From assembly GCF_019343195.1 (NCBI RefSeq), contig NZ_RPHB01000008.1:1-64000 (forward strand): a stretch of 64,000 nucleotides of DNA, written 5' to 3'. How positions within the stretch are numbered: the first letter of the stretch is position 1; every line of letters starts with the position of its first letter. Source of the DNA: Arthrospiribacter ruber. Lineage in GTDB: Bacteria > Bacteroidota > Bacteroidia > Cytophagales > Cyclobacteriaceae. Position numbers and translations under genes: made by a program. The notes under the pieces were generated by a model, which worked only from the letters and a program-made list of their open reading frames with translations, ran no database searches and was not told where the DNA came from. Positions 56,300-64,000 of the stretch are shown here, in pieces.

Positions 56300-57613
56300 A
56301 TGGAACTTGCTTCGAAAGTGCGGAAACGTGTTCTGATCATCACCTACTACTGGCCGCCCTCGGCAGGTTCCGGTGTACAGCGATGGCTGAAATTTGCAAA
56401 ATACCTTCCCGAATTTGGTTGGGAACCTGTGATTTTCACCCCCGAAAATCCTGATTTTGATCTTCAGGATCAGAGTTTGGAACAAGAAATCGGGCCAGAA
56501 ATAGAAGTTCTGAAATTCCCCATTTGGGAACCTTATGGGATTTTCAGATCTTTGAAAAGAGATAAAAAAAGCCAGCCTTCAAAAATTCTTGAAAAGGAAA
56601 ACCCAACCTTGACAGACAAATTAGGGCTTTGGGCCAGAGCCAATCTGCTAGTGCCGGATCCAAGGGTATTTTGGGTGAAACCGGCAGTCAATTTTCTAAA
56701 AGATTTAATTGACAAAAACCAGTTCCATTGCATCATTACCACAGGACCGCCTCATAGCATGCACCTGATTGGTCTCAAGCTGAAGAAACTAACAGGTATT
56801 CCCTGGTTTGCCGATTTCAGAGATCCATGGAGCAAATGGGAGTTTCTTGACACCCTTCCGATGACAGATTTTGTCAGAAAAAAACACGAGCAATTGGAAT
56901 TGAATGTATTAAAGGAAGCAGATGAAATATTGACCATCTCCCCTACTTTCCAAAATGAGTTCATCCAGATACACAATCGGAAGATCCAATTGCTGACCAA
57001 TGGATTTGACTCTTCGGATTTTCCTGTTGATTTTTTCAAAAATCAGGATTTGAAAAGTGATGCACTGGAGATCCTTTACACAGGTGTCATTGATTCTATA
57101 CGGAATCCAAGCCCATTTCTTCAGGCATTGAAACAATGCTTTGAAACATCTACTGATCAGGTAAAATTGCGCTTTGTGGGTAAGGTTTCCGATGAGGTAG
57201 TCAAATACGTAGAATCTGACTCCTGGCTCAATAAACATATAATTTTTGAAGGTTATGTCAGTCACAAAGAAGTCTTTGACTTTTATAAGCGATCACACCT
57301 GCTTTTGCTGATTTTGACAGATAGCAAAAACGCCAAAGGTAACATTCCCGGAAAATTATTTGAATATATGGCTACAGGTAGACCCATTATTGCCTTAGGA
57401 GATCCTACGGGGGACAGTGCGGAAATTCTGCAAAAAGCAGGTTCAGGCAGAGTATTTAAGCACCATGATTCAAAGGGAATCCGGGAATTTTTGGAGGAAT
57501 TCAGATCCAAAAGTTCATTCGAACGATCTGATAAAATCAATTCCTACTCCAGAAAAAATCTCACAGCTGTTTTGGCAAAACTTCTTGATAATTATGAACA
57601 TCCCATTTCTTGA
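56300..57613 (+). CDS. Glycosyltransferase (GT4-like, GT-B fold)
   Basis: A 437-residue enzyme. The N-terminal acceptor half starts VLIITYYWPPSAGSGVQRWLKFAKYLPEFGW; later come IITTGPPHSMHLIG and WFADFRDPWS. The donor half has EILYTGVIDSIRNPSP, FEGYVSHKEVFDFYKRSH and NIPGKLFEYMATGRPIIALG, typical of GT4-type transferases of surface glycans. It overlaps the aminotransferase gene by 20 bp. Together they suggest addition of an amino sugar to an envelope glycan; the substrate is inference. Confidence 0.9.
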   Translation: MELASKVRKRVLIITYYWPPSAGSGVQRWLKFAKYLPEFGWEPVIFTPENPDFDLQDQSLEQEIGPEIEVLKFPIWEPYGIFRSLKRDKKSQPSKILEKENPTLTDKLGLWARANLLVPDPRVFWVKPAVNFLKDLIDKNQFHCIITTGPPHSMHLIGLKLKKLTGIPWFADFRDPWSKWEFLDTLPMTDFVRKKHEQLELNVLKEADEILTISPTFQNEFIQIHNRKIQLLTNGFDSSDFPVDFFKNQDLKSDALEILYTGVIDSIRNPSPFLQALKQCFETSTDQVKLRFVGKVSDEVVKYVESDSWLNKHIIFEGYVSHKEVFDFYKRSHLLLLILTDSKNAKGNIPGKLFEYMATGRPIIALGDPTGDSAEILQKAGSGRVFKHHDSKGIREFLEEFRSKSSFERSDKINSYSRKNLTAVLAKLLDNYEHPIS

Positions 57614-58685
57614 TCTTCAAAGAATCCCTGTAGATGTAAAAATAAAGCTGGAGAATAAATTCAGCTCCATGCTCCACTCCGGGGTTTTTTCGGGAGGAAA
57701 AGAAGTAGAAAATTTTGAAAAAAAGATGGCCCAAAGGTTAGACTGTCCTGATTTCCTTGCCTGTTCCAATGGAACAGATGCATTGGAAATAGCCTTAAGA
57801 CTTTTGCAGATCGGGCCTGGTGATAAGGTTGCAGTTCCTGCATTGACCTGGGTCTCTACAGCCGAAGTAGTCAAAATATTAGGCGCTGATATAGTTTTTG
57901 TCGATACGGACCCAGATGGTCTAATAGATTTAGAAAAACTTCAAAAGACCACTTCAGACCAATTAAAAGCTGTAATCCCAGTACATCTTTACGGAAAAAT
58001 GGTAGATATGGAAAAGCTTTGTTCATGGGCCAATAAAAATTCTGTCAAGGTTATTGAAGACAATGCCCAAGGATTCGGTTCTACTCTGTACGGAAAAGCT
58101 GCAGGAACTTGGGGAAATGTCGGCTGTTTCAGTTTTTACCCTACCAAAAATCTTGGGGCCTTGGGTGAGGCAGGAGGTTTGGTTCTAAAAGATCAAAACC
58201 TGCTAGAGCAGGCAAAGAGAATGATCAATCATGGCCAAAGTTCAAGGGATGTGCATGATATCATTGGTAAAAATGCCAGAATCGACAGTTTACAGGCGGC
58301 ATTTTTAAATATATTTCTAGACCATTTTGATCATTGGCAATATTTGCGAAAAAACTATGCCCAAATCTATTTGGATAAATTATCAGGTCTTAGCGACTTG
58401 GCCTTGCCCAGTAATTGCCATGAAAGAAGCCATAATCTTCACCTCTTCACGATTCAAACTCCGGAAAGAGACAAACTCAAACCTTTCCTAAAACAAAAAG
58501 GGATAGGAACCGCAGTTCACTATCCCAAAATTATTCCAGAAATGGATCCTTATAAAGATGATGGAGATTATCCCGTTGCCAAAAGTATCAGTCAGCAAAC
58601 GCTTTCACTTCCCTTGAATCCATTTTTAGATGAAAAAGAGGTAGTCTTTGTCTCCGATACAATCCGCAGGTTTTTCAATTCTTAG
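57594..58685 (+). CDS. DegT/DnrJ/EryC1/StrS-family sugar aminotransferase
   Basis: A 363-residue PLP enzyme. SNGTDALEIAL binds phosphate, AVPALTWVSTAEVV and VIEDNAQGFGS give the cofactor Asp, and Lys185 in FYPTKNLGALGEAGG is the Schiff-base lysine. These enzymes transaminate keto-sugar nucleotides. The open frame reaches back to 57417, but that part lies within the glycosyltransferase; the ATG at 57594 (MNIPFLDLQ) is the family start. Its TAG and the opposing metF TAA share bases (58682-58685). Confidence 0.94.
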   Translation: MNIPFLDLQRIPVDVKIKLENKFSSMLHSGVFSGGKEVENFEKKMAQRLDCPDFLACSNGTDALEIALRLLQIGPGDKVAVPALTWVSTAEVVKILGADIVFVDTDPDGLIDLEKLQKTTSDQLKAVIPVHLYGKMVDMEKLCSWANKNSVKVIEDNAQGFGSTLYGKAAGTWGNVGCFSFYPTKNLGALGEAGGLVLKDQNLLEQAKRMINHGQSSRDVHDIIGKNARIDSLQAAFLNIFLDHFDHWQYLRKNYAQIYLDKLSGLSDLALPSNCHERSHNLHLFTIQTPERDKLKPFLKQKGIGTAVHYPKIIPEMDPYKDDGDYPVAKSISQQTLSLPLNPFLDEKEVVFVSDTIRRFFNS

Positions 58686-59635
58686 AAAATCTCCTTAGCA
58701 ATCTTATATGTGGTATCCGCTTTACTCATAGTATAATAATGTAAAACCGGAGCACCGTTTTCTATAAGTTCCTTACTTTGCTTTATGGCCCATTCTATCC
58801 CGACCTGCTTGACATCTGCATTGGATTTACACTTTACCAATTCATCCAAAAGATCATCAGGAAGGTCCAGAAAGAAAGTCCTTGGCAACATGGTAATCTG
58901 ACCTAAAGTAGTGATGGGCTTCAATCCCGGAATAATTGGAACCTCAATTCCGATCGCACGGACTTTGTCCACAAAATCAAAATACTTTTGATTGTCAAAA
59001 AACATTTGTGTAACGATGTATTCTGCACCTGCATCCACTTTTTCCTTCAAAAACTTAAGATCAAATTTCATACTAGGTGCCTCAAAATGCTTTTCGGGAT
59101 AGCCTGCAACACCTACACAGAAATCCGTATGGAAGCTTGTTTCGGTTTCTTCATGCAGGTATTTCCCATTATTCATTCCAACTATCTGATTGACCAATCC
59201 AGTGGTATACTCATGACCGTCCGGTTCAGGGACAAACTTTCCTTCATTCTTGGGGGCATCTCCCCTTAGTGCCAATACATTTTGTACACCTATGAAATTC
59301 AGGTCGATCAGAGCATTCTCTGTTTCTTCCTTGGTAAAGCCTCCGCAGAGCAAATGAGGAACCGCCTCAACTTTAAACCTGTTCATAATGGCAGCACAAA
59401 TCCCGACTGTTCCTGGTCTTTTCTTAGTACTCACTTTTTCCAAAAGCCCATTAGGATGCTTTTTGTAAATAAATTCTTCCCTGTGATATGTCACATCCAC
59501 AAAAGGTGGATTAAATTCCATCAGAGGCTCAATTCCTTGCAAAAGATCATTCAAGCTCTGCCCTTTGAGCGGAGGAAGGATTTCAAATGAAAACAAAGGC
59601 TTTTTGGCGTCTTTGATATATTGGGTGATTTTCAT
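58682..59635 (-). CDS. metF: 5,10-methylenetetrahydrofolate reductase
   Basis: A 317-residue FAD TIM-barrel enzyme making 5-methyl-THF for methionine synthase. Motifs: FSFEILPPLKG, VDVTYHREEF, HLLCGGFTKEETENAL, NVLALRGDAP, YIVTQMFFDNQKYFDFVD and IPIIPGLKPITT-like PIIPGLKPITTLGQ. Third gene of the SAM-riboswitch operon, 2 bp after metH2. Its stop overlaps the stop of the convergent aminotransferase. Confidence 0.96.
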   Translation of the reverse strand: MKITQYIKDAKKPLFSFEILPPLKGQSLNDLLQGIEPLMEFNPPFVDVTYHREEFIYKKHPNGLLEKVSTKKRPGTVGICAAIMNRFKVEAVPHLLCGGFTKEETENALIDLNFIGVQNVLALRGDAPKNEGKFVPEPDGHEYTTGLVNQIVGMNNGKYLHEETETSFHTDFCVGVAGYPEKHFEAPSMKFDLKFLKEKVDAGAEYIVTQMFFDNQKYFDFVDKVRAIGIEVPIIPGLKPITTLGQITMLPRTFFLDLPDDLLDELVKCKSNADVKQVGIEWAIKQSKELIENGAPVLHYYTMSKADTTYKIAKEIF

Positions 59636-59637
59636 GT

Positions 59638-62349
59638 TCAGTTTTCTTGTACAGTTAGTGATGGATTATAGGCAAGATTAGGAGAAAGCCACCTTTCGGC
59701 CTGGGCTTGTGAGATTCCTTTCCTTTGGGCATAGTCCCCTACTTGGTCTTCACCTATTTTTCCAAGTCCAAAATATTTACTCTCAGGATGGGCAAAATAA
59801 AAACCACTTACAGAGGAAGTAGGATACATGGCAAAACTATCCGTCAATGATATCCCTGTCAGCTTTTCGACCTGAAGAAGGTCAAATAAGGTCTTTTTCT
59901 CTGAGTGCTCCGGACAAGCCGGATATCCCGGTGCAGGTCTGATGCCCTGATAAGCTTCTTTTATGAGCTCATCATTATGAAGGTTTTCGCTGTAAGCATA
60001 ACCCCACAGATCTTTTCTCACCAGTTCATGTAGGTATTCGGCACCTGCTTCTGCAAGCCTGTCTGCCAAAGCCTTCAACATAATGTCATGGTAATCGTCA
60101 TGGTTCTTTTTGTATTCTTCCAGCTTGCTTTCTATACCCCAGCCAGCAGTCACCGCAAAGCCACCCATATAATCTGTTTGATGCGGATGCAGGTAGTCTA
60201 CCAATGATCTATTGGGAACACCTTTACCTTTCTTACCCTGTTGCCTGAGAAAGTGGAAACTAAAGTCCGTCTCCTTAAATTCCAGATCAAGGACATGTAC
60301 ATCGTCAGCATTTCTCTGAACCGGGAAAAGCCCCACTACAGCTTTTGCCTGAAGCCATCCTTCTGAGATCACTGAATCCAGCATTTTGTTGGCGTCATCA
60401 AAAAGCTTACGGGCTTCAGTTCCGATTTGGGGATCATCCAAAATTTTAGGGTACTTTCCGCTGAGCATCCAAGTGCTGAAAAACGGAGTCCAGTCTATAT
60501 AATTGCGCAAAACTTCCAGATCCAGCTCTTGCAGCTCTGTCAAACCCAACACTTTCGGCTTAACAGGATTATAATTCTCCCAGTCAATGTAAACCGGATT
60601 ATTTTTGGCTTCCTCATAGGAGACCATCTGCTTCACCTGCTGCTTGGCTTCATGCTCCACGCGAAGCTGACGATAAGTTTCTTTGATCTGATAATGATAC
60701 GCTTCCCTGGTTTCTTCGCTGATTGCTTCTCCCGCTATAGGCACTGATTTGGAAGCATCTGTAACATGAATAACTGTACCCGAATACGCCGGGTCAATTT
60801 TTACTGCAGTATGGATCCTTGAGGTAGTGGCTCCACCGATCAGCAGAGGGATTTTCAATCCTTGTCTTTCCATTTCGGAAGCCACATACACCATCTCATC
60901 CAAAGAAGGGGTAATCAGACCACTCAGTCCTATGATGTCAACCTTGTTTTTTACTGCTTCATTTATAATTGTCTGGGCATCCACCATCACCCCCAAATCA
61001 ATGATCTGGTAGCTATTGCAGGCCAATACGACTCCAACGATATTTTTCCCTATGTCATGCACATCTCCTTTGACGGTAGCAAGCAATATCTTTTTGATAC
61101 TCCCTTGCTCTTCATTGTAGTCCAGGTCACCTGCTTTGGGCATAAAAGGTTCCAGGTAAGCCACAGACTTTTTCATCACCCTGGCGGACTTGACTACTTG
61201 AGGCAAAAACATTTTCCCTTCTCCAAAGAGATCACCCACTACATTCATCCCATCCATCAAAGGGCCCTCGATGACTTTCAGAGGGCTTTGGTACTTCAGA
61301 CGAGCTTCTTCAGTATCTTCTATTACATAATCTATGATCCCTTTTACCAAGGCATGTTCGATTCTTTTCTCTACCTCCTCTTCTCTCCATGCTTCTGAAG
61401 CTACTTCTTTTTTCCCTGCCTTTTTTACAGTCTCTGCAAACTCCAAAAGTTCTTCTGTGGCATTTTCATGTCTGTCAAAAAACACATCTTCTACTTTTTG
61501 GAGCAGGTCTTTGGGAATGTCATCATATACTTCCAACATGGAAGGGTTGACAATACCCATGTCCATTCCATACCGGATGGCATGGTACAGAAATGCCGCA
61601 TGCATGGCCTCCCTTACCGTGTCATTTCCCCGGAAGGAAAAACTCACGTTACTGACTCCTCCACTGACTTTGGCGCCTGGAAGATTTTGCTTGATCCATT
61701 GTGTAGCATGGAAAAAATCAAGGGCATTTTTCCTATGCTCATCCATCCCAGTAGCTACCGGAAAGATATTGGGATCAAAAATGATATCCTGTGGATTGAA
61801 CTTGACCTGCTGTACAAGAATATCATAACTCCTTTTACAGATATCCACTCTTCTTTGGTAGGTATCTGCCTGTCCCTGCTCATCAAAGGCCATAACAACA
61901 ACTGCCGCTCCAAATTTCTTGATGGTTTTGGCCTGTTGAATAAATTCCTCTTCTCCGTTTTTTAAAGAAATGGAGTTGACTATTCCCTTACCCTGTACAC
62001 ATTTCAGCCCAGCTAGAATGATCTCCCATCTCGAGCTGTCAATCATAATGGGGATCCGGCTGATTTCAGGTTCAGAGGCAATCAAGTTAAGGAATTTGGT
62101 CATGGCGGCTACGCCGTCCAGCATGCCCTCATCCATACAGACGTCCAATACCTGCGCTCCTCCTCTCACCTGATCCAAAGCCACTTCCAAGGCCTCATCA
62201 TATTGACCGTTGAGAATCAGGCGGGCAAATTTTTTGGATCCGGTGACATTTGTCCTTTCCCCTACATTTACAAAATTGATCTCAGGCGTGAAAACCAAAG
62301 GTTCCAATCCCGAAAGCTTGAGTGTTTTGTGTTTCTGGATTTTACTCAT
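59638..62349 (-). CDS. metH: Methionine synthase, folate/cobalamin/reactivation part
   Basis: A 903-residue polypeptide matching residues about 350 to the end of E. coli MetH. Pterin-binding domain ([20 protein letters not shown], 15-280), cap and B12-binding domain ([18 protein letters not shown] with the cobalt-ligating His; [34 protein letters not shown]), then the SAM-dependent reactivation domain ([33 protein letters not shown]). It transfers methyl from methyl-THF via cobalamin to homocysteine bound by the separate N-terminal subunit. It overlaps metH1 by 8 bp in another frame. Confidence 0.96.
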   Translation of the reverse strand: MSKIQKHKTLKLSGLEPLVFTPEINFVNVGERTNVTGSKKFARLILNGQYDEALEVALDQVRGGAQVLDVCMDEGMLDGVAAMTKFLNLIASEPEISRIPIMIDSSRWEIILAGLKCVQGKGIVNSISLKNGEEEFIQQAKTIKKFGAAVVVMAFDEQGQADTYQRRVDICKRSYDILVQQVKFNPQDIIFDPNIFPVATGMDEHRKNALDFFHATQWIKQNLPGAKVSGGVSNVSFSFRGNDTVREAMHAAFLYHAIRYGMDMGIVNPSMLEVYDDIPKDLLQKVEDVFFDRHENATEELLEFAETVKKAGKKEVASEAWREEEVEKRIEHALVKGIIDYVIEDTEEARLKYQSPLKVIEGPLMDGMNVVGDLFGEGKMFLPQVVKSARVMKKSVAYLEPFMPKAGDLDYNEEQGSIKKILLATVKGDVHDIGKNIVGVVLACNSYQIIDLGVMVDAQTIINEAVKNKVDIIGLSGLITPSLDEMVYVASEMERQGLKIPLLIGGATTSRIHTAVKIDPAYSGTVIHVTDASKSVPIAGEAISEETREAYHYQIKETYRQLRVEHEAKQQVKQMVSYEEAKNNPVYIDWENYNPVKPKVLGLTELQELDLEVLRNYIDWTPFFSTWMLSGKYPKILDDPQIGTEARKLFDDANKMLDSVISEGWLQAKAVVGLFPVQRNADDVHVLDLEFKETDFSFHFLRQQGKKGKGVPNRSLVDYLHPHQTDYMGGFAVTAGWGIESKLEEYKKNHDDYHDIMLKALADRLAEAGAEYLHELVRKDLWGYAYSENLHNDELIKEAYQGIRPAPGYPACPEHSEKKTLFDLLQVEKLTGISLTDSFAMYPTSSVSGFYFAHPESKYFGLGKIGEDQVGDYAQRKGISQAQAERWLSPNLAYNPSLTVQEN

Positions 62350-63385
62350 CTCCTATCGATTCGAATTCTACGGCTCTGGGCCTATACTTTGAAGCTGCCT
62401 TTGCAATGGCCGCAATGTGTTCGGGGGTGGTACCACAACAGCCCCCGAGAATATTCACAAAACCCTCTTTAAGGAAATCCTCTATCTGTCCTGCCATTTC
62501 ATCGGCATCCTGATCGTATTGCCCAAACTCATTTGGCAGTCCAGCATTCGGATAGGCTGACACCAGAAACGGTGCATTATCTGACAGCACCTTGAGGTAT
62601 GGTCTCAGTTCTTTGGCACCCAATGCGCAGTTAAGTCCTATGCTAAACAAAGGGACATGGGAAACGGATATCAAAAAAGCTTCGGTCGTCTGCCCAGAGA
62701 GTGTCCTTCCTGATGCATCTGTGATTGTTCCGGAAATCATCACCGGAACACCTCCTTCTTCGGGATTAAGTGGAATACCTCTTTGTTCGAAAACTTCCTG
62801 TATGGCAAACAATGCCGCTTTGGCATTGAGGGTATCAAATATGGTCTCTACCAGAAGAATATCTGCTCCTCCATCCAATAATCCCTGTACCTGCTCTTGA
62901 TATGCCTCTGACAGTTGGTCAAAAGTGATGGCCCTGTATCCGGGATCGTTGACATCAGGAGATATGGAGGCAGTTCTGTTGGTAGGACCGATAGCTCCGG
63001 CCACAAACCTTGGTTTTGCAGGATTTTTCTCAGTATAGGCATCTGTTACTTCACGGGCTATTTTAGCGGATTCAAAATTGATCGCATATGCCAAATGTGC
63101 CAGCCCATAATCCTCCTGGGCGATGGTCGTACCACTGAATGTATTGGTCTCTACTATATCCGCTCCTGCATCAAGATACGCTGCGTGTATGGCTTTGATA
63201 ATCTCAGGGCGGGAAAGTGAAAGGAGATCATTGTTCCCTTTTAGGGATTTAGGGTGATCCTTCAAAGCCTCCGTCCGGAAATCTTCCTCACTAAGCTTGT
63301 ACCTTTGGATCATAGTACCCATCGCTCCATCTAGGATCAGAATTCTTTCTTTGGATGATTGGATTAATAGCTCGCTTCTGTTCAT
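62342..63385 (-). CDS. metH: Methionine synthase, homocysteine S-methyltransferase part
   Basis: A 347-residue protein equal to the N-terminal homocysteine/zinc domain of Met[21 protein letters not shown] at the start, [14 protein letters not shown], and the zinc cysteines in [14 protein letters not shown]. In many Bacteroidota MetH is split at this point; the two parts together are 1250 residues, close to E. coli MetH. It is the first gene behind the SAM-I riboswitch and overlaps metH2 by 8 bp, so both are made together. Confidence 0.95.
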   Translation of the reverse strand: MNRSELLIQSSKERILILDGAMGTMIQRYKLSEEDFRTEALKDHPKSLKGNNDLLSLSRPEIIKAIHAAYLDAGADIVETNTFSGTTIAQEDYGLAHLAYAINFESAKIAREVTDAYTEKNPAKPRFVAGAIGPTNRTASISPDVNDPGYRAITFDQLSEAYQEQVQGLLDGGADILLVETIFDTLNAKAALFAIQEVFEQRGIPLNPEEGGVPVMISGTITDASGRTLSGQTTEAFLISVSHVPLFSIGLNCALGAKELRPYLKVLSDNAPFLVSAYPNAGLPNEFGQYDQDADEMAGQIEDFLKEGFVNILGGCCGTTPEHIAAIAKAASKYRPRAVEFESIGDE

Positions 63386-63442
63386 TGTCTAAATATTAAA
63401 AAGCTTATGCGAGACCAGCTGTCGAAAAAGAAAAACTCTTTC

Positions 63443-63540
63443 GCTCATCTTTTTCCGGCATTTCCGGAATGGGAGTTAGCACCTTGATGACAGGTTGCTA
63501 AGACGTCAAAGGGCCCTTCCCTCAGTCTTTCTCGATAAGC
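63443..63540 (-). promoter_or_regulatory. SAM-I (S-box) riboswitch upstream of metH operon
   Basis: On the minus strand the aptamer reads GCTTATCGAGAAAGACTGAG, GGAAGGGCCC, GACGTCTTAGCAACCTG, AAGGTGCTAACTCC and a short GCCGG hairpin, closing with GATGAGC. P1 pairs GCTTATC (63540-63534) with GATGAGC (63449-63443). These are the conserved S-box core elements that bind S-adenosylmethionine. High SAM is expected to shut off metH1-metH2-metF. No U-tract terminator is evident downstream; ATAAGC at 63403-63408 can pair with the 5' strand of P1 (GCTTAT) and could be the switching partner close to the ATG at 63385. Confidence 0.93.
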
Positions 63541-63662
63541 AGCTTCAAATGTAAGCTTTTGAGGTGAAATATGTCAAGTTTTTCCAAATTTCTTCAGCTT
63601 TTATTGCCAATTTTAAAAGAAATCAGCCTTTGAATTAACAATTCAGACATTAATTTAGAAAA

Positions 63663-64000
63663 ATGAAAAAGATTAGTAACATCCTCATTCTCCTGATCTG
63701 CTTAAGTTGCCAATCAGGAACCACAGAACAAAACCAAGCAATTTCTTCTGACGACTGGAATGCAGAGGAGCGTTTAAAAGAATTAGGAATCAGCCTTCCA
63801 ACTCCAAGTGCCCCAGTTGCCAATTATGTCAATGCTGTGAGAACAGGGAATATACTCTTTTTGGCCGGCAAAGGTCCGGGGCTTGTTGATGGTAGCTATG
63901 TGACCGGCAAAGTCGGAAAAGATCTGAGCATAGAGGAGGGAAAAGACGCTGCCAGGCTTGTTGGATTGGCGCAACTGGCTGTCCTCAAAGCAGAATTGGG
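63663..64000 (+). CDS. RidA/YjgF-family lipoprotein (truncated at window edge)
   Basis: The first 112 residues are in the window. A lipoprotein signal (ISNILILLICLSC, Cys16) precedes a RidA-type domain: RLKELGISLPTPSAPVANYV, AVRTGNILFLAGKGPG, DLSIEEGKDAARLVGLAQLAVLKAELG. RidA proteins hydrolyse reactive enamines/imines in the cytoplasm; an exported lipoprotein form is a known variant of the LLELGI-type subgroup but its role is unclear. Divergent from the metH operon. The C-terminus is beyond 64000. Confidence 0.88.
   Translation, partial: MKKISNILILLICLSCQSGTTEQNQAISSDDWNAEERLKELGISLPTPSAPVANYVNAVRTGNILFLAGKGPGLVDGSYVTGKVGKDLSIEEGKDAARLVGLAQLAVLKAEL

Noticed and set aside
57417-57593. Upstream extension of the aminotransferase
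   Set aside because: It lies in another frame within the glycosyltransferase and has no family similarity; MNIPFLDLQ at 57594 is the expected start.

Overview
The window looks like a chromosomal segment of a Bacteroidota bacterium, most likely order Cytophagales and probably family Cyclobacteriaceae. The evidence is a SusC/SusD glycan locus with a hybrid two-component regulator, surface proteins with type IX secretion (T9SS) sorting domains, an HTCS-type sensor, a split MetH under a SAM-I riboswitch, the DUF6913-dapA gene pair, TAnnTTTG-type promoter boxes and AT-rich intergenic DNA. The family assignment is inference. No rRNA, CRISPR array, insertion sequence or phage gene was found; one tRNA gene is present.

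Layout. (1) 1-13.3 kb, minus strand apart from the last gene: a giant secreted adhesin running off the left edge, with near-identical 747-bp tandem repeats encoding DUF11 domains. Next come a paralogous T9SS-secreted adhesin, a co-transcribed 7TM-PAS sensor that ends after its phosphoacceptor helix domain, a soluble PAS/GAF histidine kinase and a divergent LytTR response regulator. (2) 13.3-27.7 kb: a beta-1,4-galactan-type polysaccharide utilization locus. It holds a GH53 endo-galactanase, a clan GH-A glycosidase, SusC, SusD and a SusE-like lipoprotein in one minus-strand operon, with a divergent HTCS regulator. (3) 27.9-31 kb: tRNA-Pro(GGG), a CBS protein, small conserved proteins and a membrane metallophosphoesterase. 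(4) 31-35.5 kb: the Anbu proteasome-like cluster (transglutaminase, Anbu, alpha-E, circularly permuted ATP-grasp), whose first gene is separated from the rest by about 500 bp of degenerate AT-rich repeats.

(5) 35.7-43.9 kb: metG, a TetR regulator, an unusually long ligA, a DUF6913 gene, dapA, xseA and xseB. (6) 44-52 kb: an outer-membrane protein gene, a NusG-like gene and an RND efflux operon (TetR, TolC, adaptor, pump); the TetR gene apparently starts at TTG just after a strong leader hairpin. (7) 52-58.7 kb: an alpha/beta hydrolase, an S41 protease, a Dabb protein, an aldo/keto reductase and an overlapping glycosyltransferase/aminotransferase pair. (8) 58.7-64 kb: a metH1-metH2-metF operon behind a SAM-I riboswitch, then a RidA-family lipoprotein cut by the right edge.

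The best candidate for something undescribed is the 1-13.3 kb adhesin/sensor locus. A T9SS adhesin lies 3 bp upstream of a multi-TM sensor that has no ATPase domain, and the likely kinase and LytTR regulator are adjacent. The Anbu operon is a known arrangement of unsettled function. The LigA insertion, the TetR leader hairpin and the dispersed palindromic repeats are further items to look at.
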